Shown here: positions 28,823 to 39,260 of the stretch, in pieces | Numbering within the stretch: the first letter of the stretch is position 1 | How the letters are laid out: every line of letters starts with the position of its first letter | Source: Clostridiales bacterium | Lineage (GTDB): Bacteria > Bacillota > Clostridia > Christensenellales > DTU072 | Direction of reading: 5' to 3' | Assembly: GCA_012838805.1 (NCBI GenBank) | Contig: DUON01000017.1 | Location: 1-64,000 of the forward strand | DNA length: 64,000 bases | Program-made: the position numbers and the translations under genes | The notes under the pieces: generated by a model | The model's database searches: none | Told to the model about the DNA's origin: nothing | Seen by the model: the letters and a program-made list of their open reading frames with translations, nothing else

Positions 28823-31800
28823 ATGAAAACATATAGGAATATGCATAAGGATAGAAAAAGTTCTCTTCTGTTTATAACGGCAATTTTTGCCATTATAGTA
28901 TTGTCTTTAGCATTTGCGGCAAGCGATATCTTTTCCGTAAAGGAAGGGACCCCCGCCGCAGAGGCGGCTTATTATGCCGGTCAGAAGATTGTCAATAATG
29001 TGACGCTTGGCTCACACAGAACATCCAGTGAAGCGGTGTTTAGCAAGACTTACACCCTTACGGGCATCTATGCAGATTTCTATCGCAGAGGCATGCTCAA
29101 TATAGTTTACAACCTTGATTGGACTGCATATGGCGCCTATCATGATTTTGGCTCAATGGCATTAAAGGCACCGGGAATAAATCTATCGCAATCATGGGAT
29201 AGGCAAGGCTCGACCACTAAAACGCTCAGCGCCAACAGTCCAGACATGGGCGGAACTGGCAATATTACTATAACATACGAAGCCAAGGCATGGGAAGAAA
29301 TGACCTGGTGGCCTCCTGCTATGGGTTCTATTGACACTAATTTCAAGATTAGAACCACAATAACATTGCTATCCGATACCAAAGCCCCTACTTTTAAAGT
29401 AACAAATATAAAAGATGAAAATACTTGGACACAAAGTAAGGAAATCACATTCAGTATCACAGACGACAAAATCGGCGTTGATGCGAATACTATCAAAGTG
29501 AATGGCGTCTTTCCGGATACTCCCGGTACTGAGAATGGCAGAACGGTCGAAGGAATTAAATATACCCTAATGCAAGGCGGAAATAATAATCTTACGGTTA
29601 CTTTCGCTGACCATTTTGGCAATAGCGCTACCGAAACCAAAACTATACCAAAAATCGACACCACCAACCCCATAGTTACACAAGAACTTTATGCCGAGTC
29701 TACCAATTGGACAAATCAACCAATCAAATTAATTGCCAGAGCAAGAGACGCGGATTCCGGTCTCAAGACATTCGCAATTGGAACTGACCTTGAGGAATAT
29801 GCAGTCGGGACCACTGCTGAGAAAACTCATTATATTTATGTTGAAGCGAATGGTAATTATTCGGGATATGTGGTAGACCATGTTAATAGAAGAGTAAACC
29901 TTACTCCTTATAATGTTTGGTTTTATGACAATGTTAAACCAACCATAAATAAGGTTTATTATGACGACACTTGGGTAAATACCGATGTCACACTATACAT
30001 AAAAGCGGGGGACGCTTTAAGCGGTGTGGACAAGGTCAAGATTTATTATGAAAATAGGGAGTCGGAGGCTGAAAAGATAACTGGCGAATACACCCATAGA
30101 TTTGTTATGCCAGCATCTTATGCAAGAACCCAATATACTATTAGAGTTTATGACAAAGCTGGAAACGCCAGCAACGATGTTAAGGTAACACCTAATATCG
30201 ATATTACTCCTCCTGTCATCAGTTCCCCTAACTTAATAGGCAAAAACTTTGATGGCGATCTCGTGAACGCCGCCAGTCAATATTCATATAGCAATATCGA
30301 TGTCAGAGTGAGCTTTTTCGATAGCGGCGGAAGCGGACTTCACAGGATAAAATTGGCTGACCAAGAGTATCCCGTTCTGGGCGATACTCAAGAATTCCTC
30401 AATGTCATCACCGCCAATACGATAGATCAGGCAGAGTATACCATATACTTATGGGATAAAGCCGGCAATAGGTCGTCACTGGTCATTAAACCTTTGAAAG
30501 ACGATACCACCCCCGAAATCGAGGCGATAGGATTGAACGATTGGAGTCGAGAATCCCAAAATATCCAGGCAAAGTATTGGGTTGGCTTAAGCGGCGGCGC
30601 TATTCATATGAAAACGACATCTCTGGATCTCTCAATGGATGACAAACTAAAACATTCCGAAAACAGCAATATTCATTTAATACCAATACATGAGCGTTTT
30701 TATGATTCTAATTTTCAAAAAGTATACCAATATTATACACGAACCAACATTAGTGGCGATGGCGAACGATTTTATCACTTTAAGATAGTAAGCGGTTCTG
30801 GCGTCAGCACTCCGTGGTTAGGTATTAACGGAGCTGTGGAATCTACCAAATTTATAGAAACAGCAAACAACGCACTCATAGAAAGTACGGGGGCAAGGAC
30901 CAGAATAGACATTACCGCTCCCGCCGTAACAGTAAATAGATATTTATCAAACAGCGTAGAAATAACTGAAGACGACTTTAATAAAAATACTTGGATTCGA
31001 GATCGGGTCATTGCCTATTATAATATAAACGACGGCAGAACAATCATAGGCAATCGAACTGACGGTCTTGACAGTTCGGGCATAGCCTCAATTAAATATA
31101 CCGTTGACGACGGAGACGAGATTACTCTTTCGTTATCATCTACAAAGTATTATGGCGATCCGTTGGAAGGTAACAGCTCCAAGGGCACATTTTCCATTCT
31201 GTTCACAAATAACTTACAATATACTGGCGAAAGCTATGTCCCGACCTACAGAATATGGGTAACTGACAATGTCGGAAATGTAAGCGAACACGTTGTAATA
31301 AACCCTAAAGTAGACGAGAGGCCTCCTACCATAGAATTGGTATCGGTTGAGGAAAGAATTGACCCACAAACCACAATTCCTTATGATTGGACAAGAGAAC
31401 ATCAATGGACTAATAATGCGATAGAATTTACATTTAATATAACTTGCGGGCATAGCGGCGTTTATATCGCGTACTATATCGACGAGGCAAAAGGCATCTA
31501 TCCGCCTCAACTTACAGGTAAAGAGTGGGTAAGGGATTATGCCACCTCTACGGGTCCATTATTTCCTCAGACTCAAACTCAAACGATAGTTATTCCCAAA
31601 GTAAAAAGCTATGATGCCGTAGTATTTTTCAGTGTGCTTAGCGGAGCCAAGAGACCAGACGAGAACGAGACAAGGCTACAAGTAACTTTGGGCGACCGTT
31701 TCTTTATAGCTATGGATAATGACAATCCTAAGATAGATGGTTATGAGTATAGAGACGCTGGAGGCGCTGTTATCGACATTAATGCTTGGTCCCCTTCGGA

Positions 31801-34800
31801 TGTATCGCTTATTGCCTATACTAGCGATAAATCCGAACATGGCGCTGAAGGTTCGGGCGTAAGAGAAGTATACAGCACCATAACCGGCAATGTTTCGATT
31901 GTTGAAGTCACGGTGTCGGCGGGAGGCGAAGAACAGACTTTTGATGTCAACTTCATGGTCAATAATTATTCTAAGGTTATTTACTTTGAAATGATTGCCA
32001 AAGATGAGTGGAAAATAGACAATCTTCTAAGCAGTATAAAAAGCGCTCTATTGGAAGACAGTTCTTTCTTAAATTCCGCCGTTTTGAACGAATTAAATAG
32101 TCTTATTCAAACAGATTATCCCGACATAAAATCTTTTATCGGCGGTAGAGATTATTCTTTGACAGCGGCGGATATTGGTTTAATCAATATGATCACCGTA
32201 AGACTTGAAAATATAGACAATGTGGGACTCAGAATCCTTCCGCCCATATCGGCTTTCATTCCAAGAATCGATTTGATTAAGCCCAAATTCACGTCGGTCA
32301 TTTCTCAAAACTATGAAAACGATAAAGGTCATTTCGACGAACACGAAGTATGGATAGACGCTAAACCCATGAATCAGCGCGACGGCGTCAGAATAAGGGT
32401 GTCTTCTGAAATAATAGCCTCGGGCGGAAGACTATATGTCATAAAAAGAAGTGTGGAGAAGTTTATTGATGAACGGCTATCTATGGAATATAAGCCGGGA
32501 TATGTCATGCTTACAAAAGAAATGGTATATGACCTTTGCGGCGGCGAAAACGGATATTTTGAATCTATAATTCCCAATCAGGCATTTAATGCCAATATCT
32601 ATATAGGACGGGATGTTGACCTTGAAAATGTGGGAGTAGATTTTGTCATCATTTCTGGTGCGGGGCATATTTCGCATATAGCGTATGGCGCTGTCTTTGT
32701 AGACAAACAAGCCCCTCAATTGAATGTCGATCAGATTATATACAAGAGGGAAGACGGCGGGGACGCTTCGGGAGTTATTTTTGGAGAGGGCTCTGTGGGA
32801 GAATGGACCAACTCTAATCTAACAATTCATATGTATCTGACCGATAACGAGGGCGCAGGCATTAATGAAAGCAGCGTCTATATTTCCGTAGCAGGCAATA
32901 GAATAAATCCAGCATCGACTGATGTGGACGAGAACGGGAACGGATACTACATCTTTGAGGGCATCGACAGATGCGAATCCCACACACTTTACTTTAATGA
33001 CAAACCGGGAAATAGCAATAATTATAGGTTTACTCCGCTTATCGATAGGGACCCCGGAAAGCCGGCTATAAGCCTATTTGCTGAAACCGCAGATCTTAAG
33101 CCATATAACATCAACCCCAACATAGGCGGGGGAGTAAAATACATCGATAAAGATATCGTCATAATAATTGAACTCCAGCTTGGTCCAAGCAGTTTTGATA
33201 TAACCAATCAATCATACAGAAAAGGCGACGAGCTTTACAGCCTAATATATAGCGTGGACGGAGTAGAGTTTAATATTACCGAAGAAATGGGAAGAGCCGA
33301 AGTTTGGTATAACGAATATGACCAGAATGTATTTAGGCTTGAGTATCACGATAGGTCAATGGCGATTTACAAAATGGAACTCATCCAAGACCAAAATAGA
33401 GTATTCAGCTTTAAGGTCAAAAACGGCGTCAAGGACCATAATGCGATTGAGCATCCCGATTATCCCACATGTGTGGAATTGGATTATAACCCCGAAGTCA
33501 AGATTGACCAAACTCCTCCCGAAATAAGGAATGTGTCTTATGATAAGGCTTTGGATATTTGGACAGCTGACGATATTACCGTTTCTTTTGAACTATATGA
33601 CCAATTCTCAGGCATAAGGCACGACGATGTAGACAGTGCGGAATTGAAGTCTGTTGTTGTGGTCATAAGAGACACAACCATAAATCAAAACGAAATAGAA
33701 AGATATCCCTTGACCCCGATGGGCGGAGTGTATTCATTCTCAATGAATTCCCATTTGAACTATTATATTGAGTTTGAAGACCAGATAGGAAATGGCGCCG
33801 CCGACGAATACTATTCGGTGGTCAATGGAGTAGTGATTGGAAAGGAAGACGGGATTTTCGGACCAATCAAGCCATATATCGACAAACATCAGCCCGACTT
33901 TAAGAAAGACGGCGACGAGATTGTCTATTCCTTAATCAGCGCCAATCAAAAATATGAGGGTGATTGGACGAACACCGACGTATACCTGACTTTGACTACA
34001 TCAGTGGGCATAAGCGGACAGAAACTGCAATATCAATGGAAGAGCCTGACAGCCAGCAATTGGCCGTCCGAAGAAGACAGTCCTACCGGCTGGACTGATA
34101 TTATTGGCGAGAGCGAATATAACGGAATAATAGAACCTTTCTCTGGATTGACCGAAAAATCGACCAGAATGGACTTTATAAACAATCAGGCAAGAATTTA
34201 TCGGTTTAGAATAATCAGCGGAGCGGGGCTATACAGTATTTTTGAAGAGATTCAGATTAAAATAGACAATGTTCAGCCCGAGATTATCGTTACATCAGAC
34301 TATACCCCCGGAGAATGGGCGAATAACAATGTAGAAATCAATATACAAGCGATATGCGGTGAAAGCGGGGCGACCATTGAATATTCTATCGACTCTGTGA
34401 CATGGACCAGTGCGGGCGACCGTTATAGAGGCTTCTTGCAACCTATACAAGGAGAGAACAATAAAGTTAGACTTAACATCACAGAAAGTACAACGGCTAC
34501 CCTGCCTCCCGTTATCTACTACTTCAGAGTAGTAAACGGAGCCAAGGTTGATGTCACATTTACTTTTGGCGAAGTCAAAATCGACAGAATAGCCCCCAGC
34601 ATAACAAATATCCGAAGCAGCGTGAGCGCGATCGCGCCCGAGAATGTCGTATACTATCCGGGCACCAATGAAGTCAATTATGCAAGCACTTGGGAAAGAG
34701 CGACTCCTATTTCGTTCGGCAATTGGACAAAAGGCTATGTGATTATACGGCTTCAGTCTGTAATAGGTCCCAGCGGCGGCAAGGTGTATTATTCTACCAA

Positions 34801-37800
34801 TGTCGACGGCGAAGAAGTGATTTGGCAACAAGACCTTATTTATAACAGTTCCATAACAGTTGACAACAACCTATCCTATATACTTTTGACTGAGGACCAA
34901 AACAACAATTACAGCTTTAGAATAATCTCCAACAGCAGCCTTGTCGCGACCGTATACACAAATCAGAATGAAAATATAATGATAGACAACACCATTCCCA
35001 CCATGGATTTAACGATTGAGGGACAAAAGTCCGTCAAATGGACAGACGACGGTGTTGAAGATTTGCACAAGTGGTATACAAGCGCCCCAATTATTACCTT
35101 TAACGTTGAATATCCTATTAGCGGTGCTAAGGTGTACTATTCCTATGGTGGCGAAGAATGGGATGACAGATATATCCTGAACAACAGTATGGGCGGCAAA
35201 GCCCCGACCTATACGGTGAGCCAGAACGGTATCCATAATCTAAGATTTAAGGTAGTGTCCGGAGCGGGCAACGAATTCATCCTTGATGAGGTATATAAAA
35301 TTCAAATAGACACTACCGACTACCATATAGACATCGAGCAATGGATAAAGGGATACGGCAGTCTTCCCGGCGTCAATTTAAGCGAAATGGCAGACTTGGT
35401 CTTGACAATTAACCAAAAAGCCCAAGCAGAAGTGCCTATTGTCGCTACGGATGCCTATACGGGATATATCGCCAAGAAAGGCGACAGCATAAGCCTTGAA
35501 ATTATCCCCAAAGCATACGAGGGATACCAGTACCACTTCAAGAGAGCGGTATTCGCTGGACAAGAATATGACTCTGAAATTGGGGAATACATTGATAAGG
35601 ACTATGTATATGAAATCACCGCATTTGATTTTGAGATATTTGATAAGGATTATTCAATAATGGCGTATTTCGCCAAAGAAATTGAGATAGTGTATCATAA
35701 CCTGTATCAAATAAAACAAATCAGTGAAATAAAGGCAGTGGAAATAACTACCGACTATGCCGTAGAAGAGCTTGAGTTTACCGTATACTATAACGGCTCC
35801 ACCGTTGCCCCGACAGAGATAGGTCTGTATTCTATCGTTGTCGCCACCCAAAACGACGACCCCAATGATCCCAATTATATTATCAACAACCCCGACGGAA
35901 ACGACTTGATTATTGTATACTTCAAAGACTATGGCGAAGATTTGCCTTTATATCATGTCGGGAACTATACGGATTTAAGTTATATCGGCATATACAGCGA
36001 TCCCAATCCCGTATACAATTTCTTGGGACCCAACCGAATCGTAAGCTCCTATCTGCAAGTCTCTAATTTTGAGATAGGCAACGAATTCCAACCCGTTTAT
36101 GGCGACTTTAAGGGCTCATATAACGGCAACAATTTTGAAATCTACCTAAGAGACCAAGACGCCATTCATACATCTGGTATCTTTGGAATATTCGAGAGCG
36201 TGCAAGGCGTCATCCGCAACCTTGGCATAAAGCTTGACACCGTTATTATCGATAACGCCATGACCGCCGGATTCTTGGCGGCACAAGCCGACGGTGCTGA
36301 AATCTCCCATGTATACGCTATCGGTGAGTTCATTATCAGCGGCGAGAATTCCAATATCGGCGGACTTATCGGTCATACTATCCGTCAAACAATAGTACAA
36401 AACTGCTATACCGACATAGCCATATCTAACAAAGGCAATCAGCTCTCAGGAAATGTAGGCGGACTCCTTGGGCTTATGGACGATACCGCCTTGAAATTTT
36501 CATATTCGCTGGGAGCAATGGAAGCTTATTATATACAAGCCCATGAGCTGAATATCGGTCAAATAGGCGGAAGCATCCTTTCCATAATGGACGGACAGAA
36601 CACCTTATACGGCAACAAGTTCCTTGAAAGAAACCTCTTCGTAAATGACCAGATTAAGAATATAGCCTTTGGATATGTGGAAAGCGGTTTGACGATAACG
36701 CCGTCTGCGGTGGAAGCGCTGTACTTTGCCCGCTTTGTGGACGAAAGGTCTTATCTTGATGTCCCCGGGGCAGATAATATAGCCATGGTGAGCATAGCCA
36801 GCAGATTAATTAAAGACCTTGCCATAGGCAGAATAAGAGATTTGGGAATGGAAGAAGGTCTTGGCTTGCCCAGTGAGCCCTTCATAATAAAAGACAGCGT
36901 GGGTCTTGCCTTTATAGACAAATATGTATGGGCAAACTATATCCAAGCCAATGAGATTAATCTTGAAAGCGGATTTAAGACCATAGCCGCTCATAAGGTA
37001 TTCATCGGAACTTATAACGGCAACATGCACAGAATAAACAACTTAGTTATCGATTCCCAAGAGAACATCACAGGCTTTATTGGAACAATCGCCGGCATGT
37101 TTAGGAATGTGGACATAAGAGGTATCGATATTACCGTCAATTATACGGGAACCGACCAAATATATGTGGGCGGAATTGCCGGAAGAATCTTGTCGGGAGC
37201 TACCGTTCATACCGTATACGCTTTAGGAAATGTCAAGGCATATTCGCCTTATACCAAGATTTATATCGGCGGTATCAGCGGATATATTGAAGACGCCACT
37301 ATTGTGGATATTTTGAGCTTGGCAAATGTCAGAACAGACGAGAATTCATATTCTGTGGATATCGGCGGTACGGCAGGATTTATAAAAAATGTCGCTATCA
37401 ATACCGCATTCAGCTTAGCCCGAGTGCAAGGCAACTATCAAGGCGTGGGTTCAGTAGGAGCGGCGATAGGAACCGTCAGCGGAACGAATACTATCGACAA
37501 TCTCTATGCGCTTATCGGAAATACTTTTGCCCATGGTCAGAGCTATGACTACTTGGCGGGATATGTCGCAGGTTCTGGTCTTAGCGAGAACTTAATTCAG
37601 CCCGGCGATAACAACAATCAATATATCGATTTTGAAACCTTAAGAGGAAGCCCGCTGCGCTTTGATTCGTCCTCCAAGACACTTAACGAAGTTCTTTCGG
37701 ATATATATCCGCTTGACGGATCGGGTACGGGAACTGACCCCTTCCAGGTGAGAACGGTAGAAGACTTCAGCTATATCAACGACTTCCTATACGCCCACTA

Positions 37801-38515
37801 TCGCATAAAAGCCAATATTGACTTCACCGGACATGAATTCACTACCATAGGCATAAACGCCAAGTTCTCTGGCAGCATAAGCGGAGCTATGACTCACCAA
37901 GAATATCAAGAACATCTTGAGAACGGCGGCACGGGTAGAACCTTTAGATTAAGCGGACTTACCGACGCTTTGATTTATCACCTTGGCGAGATAGGAACGA
38001 TAAGAGATCTAAGACTACAAATAAACTATAACAAAGTCTCCAATACAGATTTGGTTTTCGGCGCTGTGGCTATATACAACAGTGGAACGATACAAAGCGT
38101 CAATTCCGAAGGGTATATTTCGGTCAGGGTATTGGGAAATAAGACCGCTATTGTAGGCGGATTCGTGGGCATAGACCTTGGCGGATATTATATCCAAGGA
38201 GAACAAGGCGAAGAGTATCAAGTGCCCAGCCGTGAACTTAGCTCTATCAATAACACAGTCCTTTCCATAGCGGCAAGCACCATAAACGTCGGAGGCTTCG
38301 TTGGAAGAGTGGTCGGACCTACAGAGCTTAGCTATATTATCAGCGATGCGGATATCATCTGTACAGGCGGTTCTATAAGTGCTGGAACAATAGCGGGCAC
38401 GGTATTGAGTGGCGGAGTGACCTATGACCACCAGATTGAAGACACCGCAGCAAGAGTTTATATCAATGGTATAGAGAATACCAAACAATACGGCTTCAAT
38501 ATCAACGACTTATAA
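28823..38515 (+). CDS. Giant secreted protein with Ig-like repeats, an MBG-like part and GLUG repeats (3230 aa)
   Basis: Residues about 14-33 form a signal peptide or membrane anchor (LLFITAIFAIIVLSLAFAAS). From about residue 184 to 2160 there are roughly 16 modules of 85-140 residues. Each begins with Asp-x-x-x-Pro (DTKAPTF, DTTNPIV, DNVKPTI, DITPPVI and so on) and contains a Trp-Thr/Ile strand (WTQSKEITF, WTNNAIEFT) and often a Ser-Gly turn; these are Ig-like folds of secreted adhesins. Residues about 2180-2370 resemble an MBG-type domain (YNGSTVAPTEIGLYSIVVAT). Residues about 2410-3200 contain GLUG-type repeats (GGLIGH, GGLLGL, GGIAGR, GGISGY). The C-terminus has no LPXTG, S-layer homology or other anchor. 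A role in adhesion or glycan binding is inferred. The frame is intact over 9.7 kb. Confidence 0.85.
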   Translation: MKTYRNMHKDRKSSLLFITAIFAIIVLSLAFAASDIFSVKEGTPAAEAAYYAGQKIVNNVTLGSHRTSSEAVFSKTYTLTGIYADFYRRGMLNIVYNLDWTAYGAYHDFGSMALKAPGINLSQSWDRQGSTTKTLSANSPDMGGTGNITITYEAKAWEEMTWWPPAMGSIDTNFKIRTTITLLSDTKAPTFKVTNIKDENTWTQSKEITFSITDDKIGVDANTIKVNGVFPDTPGTENGRTVEGIKYTLMQGGNNNLTVTFADHFGNSATETKTIPKIDTTNPIVTQELYAESTNWTNQPIKLIARARDADSGLKTFAIGTDLEEYAVGTTAEKTHYIYVEANGNYSGYVVDHVNRRVNLTPYNVWFYDNVKPTINKVYYDDTWVNTDVTLYIKAGDALSGVDKVKIYYENRESEAEKITGEYTHRFVMPASYARTQYTIRVYDKAGNASNDVKVTPNIDITPPVISSPNLIGKNFDGDLVNAASQYSYSNIDVRVSFFDSGGSGLHRIKLADQEYPVLGDTQEFLNVITANTIDQAEYTIYLWDKAGNRSSLVIKPLKDDTTPEIEAIGLNDWSRESQNIQAKYWVGLSGGAIHMKTTSLDLSMDDKLKHSENSNIHLIPIHERFYDSNFQKVYQYYTRTNISGDGERFYHFKIVSGSGVSTPWLGINGAVESTKFIETANNALIESTGARTRIDITAPAVTVNRYLSNSVEITEDDFNKNTWIRDRVIAYYNINDGRTIIGNRTDGLDSSGIASIKYTVDDGDEITLSLSSTKYYGDPLEGNSSKGTFSILFTNNLQYTGESYVPTYRIWVTDNVGNVSEHVVINPKVDERPPTIELVSVEERIDPQTTIPYDWTREHQWTNNAIEFTFNITCGHSGVYIAYYIDEAKGIYPPQLTGKEWVRDYATSTGPLFPQTQTQTIVIPKVKSYDAVVFFSVLSGAKRPDENETRLQVTLGDRFFIAMDNDNPKIDGYEYRDAGGAVIDINAWSPSDVSLIAYTSDKSEHGAEGSGVREVYSTITGNVSIVEVTVSAGGEEQTFDVNFMVNNYSKVIYFEMIAKDEWKIDNLLSSIKSALLEDSSFLNSAVLNELNSLIQTDYPDIKSFIGGRDYSLTAADIGLINMITVRLENIDNVGLRILPPISAFIPRIDLIKPKFTSVISQNYENDKGHFDEHEVWIDAKPMNQRDGVRIRVSSEIIASGGRLYVIKRSVEKFIDERLSMEYKPGYVMLTKEMVYDLCGGENGYFESIIPNQAFNANIYIGRDVDLENVGVDFVIISGAGHISHIAYGAVFVDKQAPQLNVDQIIYKREDGGDASGVIFGEGSVGEWTNSNLTIHMYLTDNEGAGINESSVYISVAGNRINPASTDVDENGNGYYIFEGIDRCESHTLYFNDKPGNSNNYRFTPLIDRDPGKPAISLFAETADLKPYNINPNIGGGVKYIDKDIVIIIELQLGPSSFDITNQSYRKGDELYSLIYSVDGVEFNITEEMGRAEVWYNEYDQNVFRLEYHDRSMAIYKMELIQDQNRVFSFKVKNGVKDHNAIEHPDYPTCVELDYNPEVKIDQTPPEIRNVSYDKALDIWTADDITVSFELYDQFSGIRHDDVDSAELKSVVVVIRDTTINQNEIERYPLTPMGGVYSFSMNSHLNYYIEFEDQIGNGAADEYYSVVNGVVIGKEDGIFGPIKPYIDKHQPDFKKDGDEIVYSLISANQKYEGDWTNTDVYLTLTTSVGISGQKLQYQWKSLTASNWPSEEDSPTGWTDIIGESEYNGIIEPFSGLTEKSTRMDFINNQARIYRFRIISGAGLYSIFEEIQIKIDNVQPEIIVTSDYTPGEWANNNVEINIQAICGESGATIEYSIDSVTWTSAGDRYRGFLQPIQGENNKVRLNITESTTATLPPVIYYFRVVNGAKVDVTFTFGEVKIDRIAPSITNIRSSVSAIAPENVVYYPGTNEVNYASTWERATPISFGNWTKGYVIIRLQSVIGPSGGKVYYSTNVDGEEVIWQQDLIYNSSITVDNNLSYILLTEDQNNNYSFRIISNSSLVATVYTNQNENIMIDNTIPTMDLTIEGQKSVKWTDDGVEDLHKWYTSAPIITFNVEYPISGAKVYYSYGGEEWDDRYILNNSMGGKAPTYTVSQNGIHNLRFKVVSGAGNEFILDEVYKIQIDTTDYHIDIEQWIKGYGSLPGVNLSEMADLVLTINQKAQAEVPIVATDAYTGYIAKKGDSISLEIIPKAYEGYQYHFKRAVFAGQEYDSEIGEYIDKDYVYEITAFDFEIFDKDYSIMAYFAKEIEIVYHNLYQIKQISEIKAVEITTDYAVEELEFTVYYNGSTVAPTEIGLYSIVVATQNDDPNDPNYIINNPDGNDLIIVYFKDYGEDLPLYHVGNYTDLSYIGIYSDPNPVYNFLGPNRIVSSYLQVSNFEIGNEFQPVYGDFKGSYNGNNFEIYLRDQDAIHTSGIFGIFESVQGVIRNLGIKLDTVIIDNAMTAGFLAAQADGAEISHVYAIGEFIISGENSNIGGLIGHTIRQTIVQNCYTDIAISNKGNQLSGNVGGLLGLMDDTALKFSYSLGAMEAYYIQAHELNIGQIGGSILSIMDGQNTLYGNKFLERNLFVNDQIKNIAFGYVESGLTITPSAVEALYFARFVDERSYLDVPGADNIAMVSIASRLIKDLAIGRIRDLGMEEGLGLPSEPFIIKDSVGLAFIDKYVWANYIQANEINLESGFKTIAAHKVFIGTYNGNMHRINNLVIDSQENITGFIGTIAGMFRNVDIRGIDITVNYTGTDQIYVGGIAGRILSGATVHTVYALGNVKAYSPYTKIYIGGISGYIEDATIVDILSLANVRTDENSYSVDIGGTAGFIKNVAINTAFSLARVQGNYQGVGSVGAAIGTVSGTNTIDNLYALIGNTFAHGQSYDYLAGYVAGSGLSENLIQPGDNNNQYIDFETLRGSPLRFDSSSKTLNEVLSDIYPLDGSGTGTDPFQVRTVEDFSYINDFLYAHYRIKANIDFTGHEFTTIGINAKFSGSISGAMTHQEYQEHLENGGTGRTFRLSGLTDALIYHLGEIGTIRDLRLQINYNKVSNTDLVFGAVAIYNSGTIQSVNSEGYISVRVLGNKTAIVGGFVGIDLGGYYIQGEQGEEYQVPSRELSSINNTVLSIAASTINVGGFVGRVVGPTELSYIISDADIICTGGSISAGTIAGTVLSGGVTYDHQIEDTAARVYINGIENTKQYGFNINDL

Positions 38516-38539
38516 AAAATTATGAAAAATTCTTAAATA

Positions 38540-38580
38540 AAATGTGGATAATTGAGTTTATAAGATTATCCACATTTTTT
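38540..38580 (+). terminator. Terminator whose stem contains two DnaA-box sequences
   Basis: AATGTGGATAA (38541-38551) pairs perfectly with TTATCCACATT (38566-38576) across a 14-base loop and is followed by T6. The stem arms read TTATCCACA, the consensus DnaA box, in both orientations. Confidence 0.85.
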
Positions 38581-38594
38581 CTTATAGGAGGGGT

Positions 38595-39197
38595 ATGAAA
38601 CATATCACAATTGGACGCCAATTTGGTAGCGGGGGCAGGAGTATAGGAAAGAAAGTCGCCGAAAGGCTGGGGATGCCTTTTTATGATAGGGAGCTTATTA
38701 TGCTTGCGTCTCAAAAAAGCGGAGTGTCCGCAAAATATATTGAATCCCTTGACGAAAAGGGCACAGCCAGCTTCTTTCACTCTCTTGTATTGAACGCCAC
38801 GCCGGCGGGGGCGATTATGCCCAATTATTTCAATATTTCGACAAACGATCAATTATTTATTCTGCAAAGCGAAATCATAAAAGAGCTTGCGAAAAAGACC
38901 TCTTCAATTTTTATTGGAAGATGTGCGGACTATGTCTTAGAGGGCGAAAATATTCTAAATGTCTTTATCCATGCTCCGCATAACTTTCGGCTTCAAAACA
39001 TAGCGCGAAGATACTCTATTTCGCATAAAGAGGCGGAGTACAGGCTTAACAAGATTGATAAAAAAAGAAAGGCTTATTACAACCATTATACAAGCAGAAA
39101 ATGGGGCAATGTAGAGAACTATCATTTGGCGATAGACTCATCCAAGATACCCGAGGACAAAATAGTAGAAATTATCATTAATGCCTATAAAGGCTAA
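38595..39197 (+). CDS. Cytidylate-kinase-like protein
   Basis: This 200-aa protein belongs to the AAK-type cytidylate-kinase-like family common in Clostridia. The P-loop is IGRQFGSGGRSIGKKVAERL, and the N-terminal FYDRELIMLAS matches the family. FIGRCADYVLEGE and a LID-type region (RRYSISHKEAEYRLNKIDKK) follow. True Cmk is larger and shares only the P-loop and LID, so the substrate is uncertain. TATAGGAGG (38583-38591) is the ribosome site, directly after the terminator hairpin. No promoter was found, so it may rely on readthrough. Confidence 0.85.
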   Translation: MKHITIGRQFGSGGRSIGKKVAERLGMPFYDRELIMLASQKSGVSAKYIESLDEKGTASFFHSLVLNATPAGAIMPNYFNISTNDQLFILQSEIIKELAKKTSSIFIGRCADYVLEGENILNVFIHAPHNFRLQNIARRYSISHKEAEYRLNKIDKKRKAYYNHYTSRKWGNVENYHLAIDSSKIPEDKIVEIIINAYKG

Positions 39198-39208
39198 GGG
39201 AAAATACG

Positions 39209-39237
39209 TTAATACTATTTTAAGTTTGAAGTATTAA
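39209..39237 (+). promoter_or_regulatory. Inverted repeat before the two-component system
   Basis: TTAATACT (39209-39216) and AGTATTAA (39230-39237) form a perfect 8-base inverted repeat with 13 bases between, ending 23 bases before the response regulator ATG. It could be a regulator-binding site. Confidence 0.4.
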
Positions 39238-39260
39238 ATTATACTAAGGACGGTATAGGT

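Noticed and set aside
38541-38576. Replication origin suggested by DnaA boxes
   Set aside because: Only two boxes, both needed as arms of a terminator, with no dnaA/dnaN genes or further boxes nearby.
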